Of a stretch of 64,000 nt of DNA, positions 59,581 to 64,000 are shown piece after piece. Positions within the stretch are counted from its first letter, which is position 1. Each line of letters starts with the position of its first letter. The DNA lies in assembly GCA_029961685.1 (NCBI GenBank), contig JARWKL010000009.1:30749708-30813707 (forward strand), read 5' to 3'. The notes beneath the pieces were generated by a model. The model had not been told where the DNA came from, ran no database searches, and saw nothing but the letters and a program-made list of their open reading frames with translations. A program made the position numbers and the translations under genes. The stretch is from Aristolochia californica (taxonomy: Eukaryota > Streptophyta > Magnoliopsida > Piperales > Aristolochiaceae).

Positions 59581-62500
59581 ATTCTCAATACAATATTTAT
59601 CACGTTTTGAGGTGGATTTGCAATTTTTATCATATTCAAGTAGATTAAAGCCATTCCCCATTTGTTTATAAGCACTAGATCGGGTGGATATGTGCTGTAG
59701 CTTTGAAAATGTGGCAAGTATATTACCATATAGTATATTCACAATCTTCATTGTGCTCCTCGTAAATAACCCTAGGCTGTTATAATATGTGCTTTTAGTA
59801 ATTGATTTTCTACCGGTCTCACTCCTGTTAAACTATATCTGTTGAAACTCTTCAACTTTGTCAAGGAGCAATCCTCTTTCCTGCTTAGCTGGATCCTTTA
59901 GATTTTTTTCCGCTTTCCTCTTCGCCAAAGAGCAATCATAAGCAAATGAGAGAAATGAATGCAAAACGGGTGGATGAAAATGTAGAGAAGTAAGAGTGTT
60001 CCTTTCCCTCCATTGTTTATTCAATCACCTATTCAACAAGATGAGCAAGGGCCCTTCTGCTTTCTGTATGTATTCTCACTCCAAAGCCCTATCATTTCCA
60101 CATTGTCTCTCTATCTAATCTAAACTTTCTCTTAGATGCTATGTGTATTATCTTGAATTCAGATAACGATCCTGTACATGAACCCAAATCACTTTCTCTG
60201 CTTATCACTTGACGTTGTTGGTTTTCAGAGCTGTAAAATAACGCTGTATGTGGATTATCATAGCAGGTGTTTGTTTAGAGGTTCTCATCTATTCTTTCCA
60301 TATATGCCTTAGGCTAGCAAATTTACCAGATTCTATCACTTTACCATGTATAATATGGTATGACATTATGTTCATAGATGTTAAAATGTTGAAAGTGCTG
60401 CCACGGATAGTTTGTTCTGTTTACATTATATGGGGATATTATTGCAATTATCCTCTTGTGTCCTAGTGAACTTATTTCCTGGTCCTATAGGATCCTTTTG
60501 TTATTGTTTTCCACTCGAATATGGGCAGATATGTGTATTAGGGGAGAAGGATAATACTTCCTGTGTACATAATACTAATGAATCTGATACTACTTCCTGC
60601 CACAATGTGTTCTCTGGAATCACTGCTTCTTTACATTAATGTCGTGGTGACCTCTAAAGATATTGTTTACACTTCCAATCATAGACACAAACATTTTTAT
60701 GGTGCAACGGATTGTTGTTGAGGCTTCTTAATATTACTTTTTTTATAATCATCTTTCAAAAAAATTCTATTGTAATTGAAAAATATTTTTTTTGAATGAA
60801 AAAGGAGTATGGACCTAAGGCGTATTTAGACCTTAAAAAAGGAGGAAGGGGCACCCAAATTTTAAATTAATCATCAAATTTAAATTGGATGACTTAAAAC
60901 ATATATTTATTATCCTAAATGCATTGATGATTGGTGTTTATTTAAGATCATTGTCTTATTTTTATTATTTTTTATATTGATTAAAAATTATAAAGTTAAT
61001 GATATTCTTTTAACTAAGAAAAAGTTGGGTGCAACCAAGGTTAGCAGGACTTGGGTCTTACCTCTTTTCTCTCTATTTTAAATCTGTTCACTGTATTTCT
61101 GATGTGCTCTTATTGTGTTCATGGTCTTTCATAAAACTTTTGTCTTTTCAGTTAGGTATTTCTACTTTTTGGTAAACAAATATATTTGCCTGATTACTCA
61201 ATTATGCCCTGGTCAATCAGGTAAATAAATGGAAATGGAGTAGGCTAGAGATTAAAGGCTTTTTGAAGTTGATTTCTTTGGTTCCTTGGAATTAAAGGTG
61301 ATTCCAAAGGTGTGATTGGTTGATGTACAAACAAGTTGAACCCTCAGTGGCTGTCTGGCATTTCTAAAGTAATTCACGCCATCATTTGTGACTTTCATGT
61401 CACTTGGTTGAACTACCCTGATCAGCTAATAGTATTGCAGAAAAGCTGTGCAAGGATGGGATGGATCAACAATGTTTTGTCCTTAGTCCATGCCCTATCC
61501 CTGATTCTGTTTGTACTTAATTTTCTTGGGGTCGTTAGACAAATCTTCATCATTCAAAAGAAAAAAAAATAAAAAAAATGATAGGATTTTGGGAGTTCTG
61601 TTTGTTGAAATTGTATGTGCAGGATATTAGTTATCTTAAATAGAGTCTTTCATGATCTATGGTTACCGATTACTGGAACAACTGTGTTTATGTTTTAGCA
61701 GTTCTTAGTGTCAGGAGTCTGTAAAACATAGTAGGATTCTTGGTTGCTTACTGCAGGTTTGCCTAAGACTATAGCAACAGGAGTCAGGTTGGTTATCTTG
61801 GCAAAAGTTCTTTTTTTGAGTTGGGTATTTCCCTGCTTGAACCTGACCATTATTTGTAACTGTTGTCAAAGCTAGACCTGATTTGCCTGGTTTTGCACTA
61901 CTGATTCACGATCTTCATTGTGAGACAAACTCATCAAGTCGGCAGGTATTGTTGAGTCATATGATTAGGGGTTTACCATTTAAAAAAAAAAAAAAAAAAG
62001 GGATTTCTTCATGTTGTCAGGTTAGTTTTCACAACCTAGAGAACATAGATACTCTTCTGTCCAGCTTATTTTTGTGACAAGTTGAGGCAGCCCACCCAGA
62101 AGTTCTAATATTGGAAAGTTTTTAGTTTGAGATCTTGGGTCCAAAGTTCTGTAAGGAGTGTTTGAGCTTGATGTGCATCTTATCAACATTTAAATATAAT
62201 ATAGATGTCACAGACCACCTGATTGATGACCTCCTACGCATTAAACACATGTCTGCTTGTAACAAGTCTGAACAGAACAAGTGCATTTGAGCCATCTGCA
62301 TGCTGACTATCTGAAAACATAACGAGGACCCACGACAAGTTACATTATTGCCTCTTCAGTATGATTTTGCATATGGTAGCAATCGTTATGTAATGGCTTT
62401 GGAGGATTGCCGTTATGAATCAACTTATCCTTCCACCTCTTATTTCAAAGTCAAATTTTTTCTACTTCCAAGCGTTCAAGAAACAGAGAATGTCGTGCTA

Positions 62501-63918
62501 CTTTCATCATTCTCTGAAGCAGCAGGGCAGCTCTTCATCTCCTACAAGGCGGACAACCAACTCGACTACTTTCTCAGGTTGGTTCACTGCGATATTCTTT
62601 AGTACCTCTCTCTTTCTCACCAGATATCTGATTATTGATTGTAAGATTATCATGTTTTCCATGGTTTTGAATTGTACATGGTTGAACCATTCTTGTGGAA
62701 AACTTTTGATATTAAAACCTTTCTCGTTTTATATGCGCTTCTTGTGAGTTCTCCAGTGAAAGCCATCGGATTGGTTTGGTTGGTCCTAAAGCAGATATTT
62801 CAGTGATATGTGATATGTTTCCATTCATTGTAAGGTATCTGATACTTCTATCCTTTCGCCAGATTGTATTCAATGTGTTTGTTTGTAGATAATAAGCTTG
62901 AGTGAATTTATCTTTCAACTAGCTTAGGGCAAAGAAAAACTGAAGTTGAAGAGATCAGGTACAGTTTACTGCTTTCTGCAGCTTCATCTTCATCTTCAAT
63001 CTTCATTTTAACCTTTTCATCCAGAAATCCAGATTAGAAAGATCTGTGAAGCCTGTTGTACAGTGGTCGAGATAATAATACCCGCGTTAGGATTACCTAA
63101 CTGATCTTTACTCTCTCTCCAAGCGAAACCTGTCACTCTCCTTACATCAGGCGAAAAGACTTGAGCCTCACCATAATAAAACAGACAAGAAAATTAAAGC
63201 TTCGTTAGATCTGTTAGATCTTGATTGGACGACCATAGTATGTATCGGACAAAAACCGATTCAACAAAAACAGCGTAAACTAAATTACATTATCAAGAGA
63301 CACGTGGAACTACATCAAACCTATAAAATTCAATCCCCGGGTGGAGTGCGCTCTTTCGGCAGCCATGCCATGCCATGCCGTCACCTCTGGTGGATTAACA
63401 CAAAGTTTGACGTGACTTTTAACACGGGTCCAATCGTTGGCCACGTGTCCTTCGTCTGACGGTGCTTGGTGCTCGAAGCGCCGTCACAGTCAACAGCGTG
63501 AGACGCACCTTAAATTGTTAAACCCTGGTCATGGCCGTGCGTGCTTACGTGGCTCGCGCTTCCGCCCTTAATTTTTGACAGTGATCGTTAATCATGGGGG
63601 ATCTAATTCGAATCTGTCATAAATGTCCCATCGGCGGAGCACTGGCGAGGCAGCCATGGCGAGTGATTTCGTCGAGGCTTCGTAGGCGTCGTGACTGACC
63701 GACTGAAACGAGATAAAATCATGAATCTGGCGATCTGTTTTTACGTGTTTACTGAACGGTCTCGGATGGTAGAGTTTCATGATGTGGATAATTTTCGGCA
63801 TTGATTGAAAAAATGATTATAGTAGTTTCCGTCAGGAATCTTCTCTTCTCCGGTAGTGATTGGTCACGGTGGAAGCAGAAAGCGTACTGGAGCAAGGGAA
63901 GGGGAGTTTCGAGCTGTC
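59581..63918. other. Intergenic region with G-box-rich right end
   Basis: 59.6–60.1 kb includes the PPR 3' UTR. 60.7–61.0 kb is AT-rich. Poly-A/poly-T runs at 61560–61577 and 61981–61998 may mark retroposed fragments. No gene supported. Toward the right, ACGTG cores (about 63301, 63442, 63548) suggest a promoter for the gene beginning at 63919. A short ATGCC pentanucleotide run lies at 63364–63379. Confidence 0.4.
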
Positions 63919-64000
63919 ATGTTGCATGATCAAAGCAGTAGTGGTGCGGGCAGCGGAGACAGAGAAGGTGAAGAAGGGCTGGAGGAGGATGAGATCAGAG
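63919..64000 (+). CDS. Possible 5' end of a gene running off the window
   Basis: An ATG at 63919 opens a frame of 27 codons that is still open at the window end. It starts MLHDQSSSGAG and becomes acidic (EGEEGLEEDE). ACGTG-containing sequence upstream and rising GC content support a gene start. The frame also extends upstream without ATG to a stop at about 63808–63810. No family can be assigned from so little sequence. Confidence 0.3.
   Translation, partial: MLHDQSSSGAGSGDREGEEGLEEDEIR

Noticed and set aside
62348..62747. Two overlapping plus-strand frames of 84 and 110 codons
   Set aside because: No family features and no splice context; AT-rich spacer.
1..64000. tRNA, rRNA, CRISPR or bacterial-type operons
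   Set aside because: No cloverleaf with A/B boxes, rRNA segment or spaced direct-repeat array was seen; the tandem repeats found have contiguous units without spacers.

Overview
This is nuclear DNA of a flowering plant. The evidence is nuclear genes with plant-type GT–AG introns, plastid-targeted proteins (an RbcX chaperone and the photosystem II 5 kDa protein), a cellulose synthase, a SIAMESE-type cell-cycle inhibitor, a P-class PPR protein, AT-rich spacers, and Ty1/copia and hAT elements. Gene order and protein style suggest a dicot or magnoliid, perhaps woody. I cannot name the species.

Layout. 1–5.8 kb: an old Ty1/copia element with two LTRs and a 5-bp target duplication, its integrase gene split by an unrelated solo LTR with its own 5-bp duplication. 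6.1–6.6 kb: an eroded hAT-type relic. 7.3–10.4 kb (+): RbcX Rubisco-assembly chaperone, five exons. 11.1–13.6 kb (-): GH28 polygalacturonase, nine exons including a 21-nt microexon. 16.1–17.9 kb (-): a copia gag/protease relic interrupted by a second solo LTR. 19.7–27.0 kb (-): a CESA3-type cellulose synthase, 14 coding exons, 1085 residues. 29.9–31.8 kb: a third copia relic, split by a foldback/MITE-like insertion. 32.0–32.4 kb (-) and 33.0–34.5 kb (+): a divergent pair, PSII 5 kDa protein (PsbTn) and the splicing factor ES2/DGCR14. 36.5–38.7 kb (-): a G-type lectin receptor-like protein of SD3-1 type whose kinase domain has lost its catalytic residues. 42.7–43.4 kb (-): an hnRNP H/F-type RNA-binding protein. 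49.7–50.1 kb (+): a SIAMESE-related CDK inhibitor with an upstream-ORF-rich leader. 52.8–56.5 kb: repeats, including a complete hAT-type element with a perfect 8-bp target duplication. 58.1–59.6 kb (+): a PPR protein. 63.9–64.0 kb (+): possibly the 5' end of another gene.

The genes are independent housekeeping or developmental loci and form no cluster or pathway. Functional links are loose: RbcX and PsbTn both serve chloroplast photosynthesis; CESA3 and the polygalacturonase both act on the cell wall. Exon boundaries were derived by hand from GT/AG signals, frame continuity and family conservation. Untranslated regions are mostly unresolved. I found no convincing undescribed multi-gene system. 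The most notable items are nested transposons with exact target duplications, an LTR carrying an array of TCP-type sites, the kinase-dead lectin receptor and the possible SMR upstream ORF.
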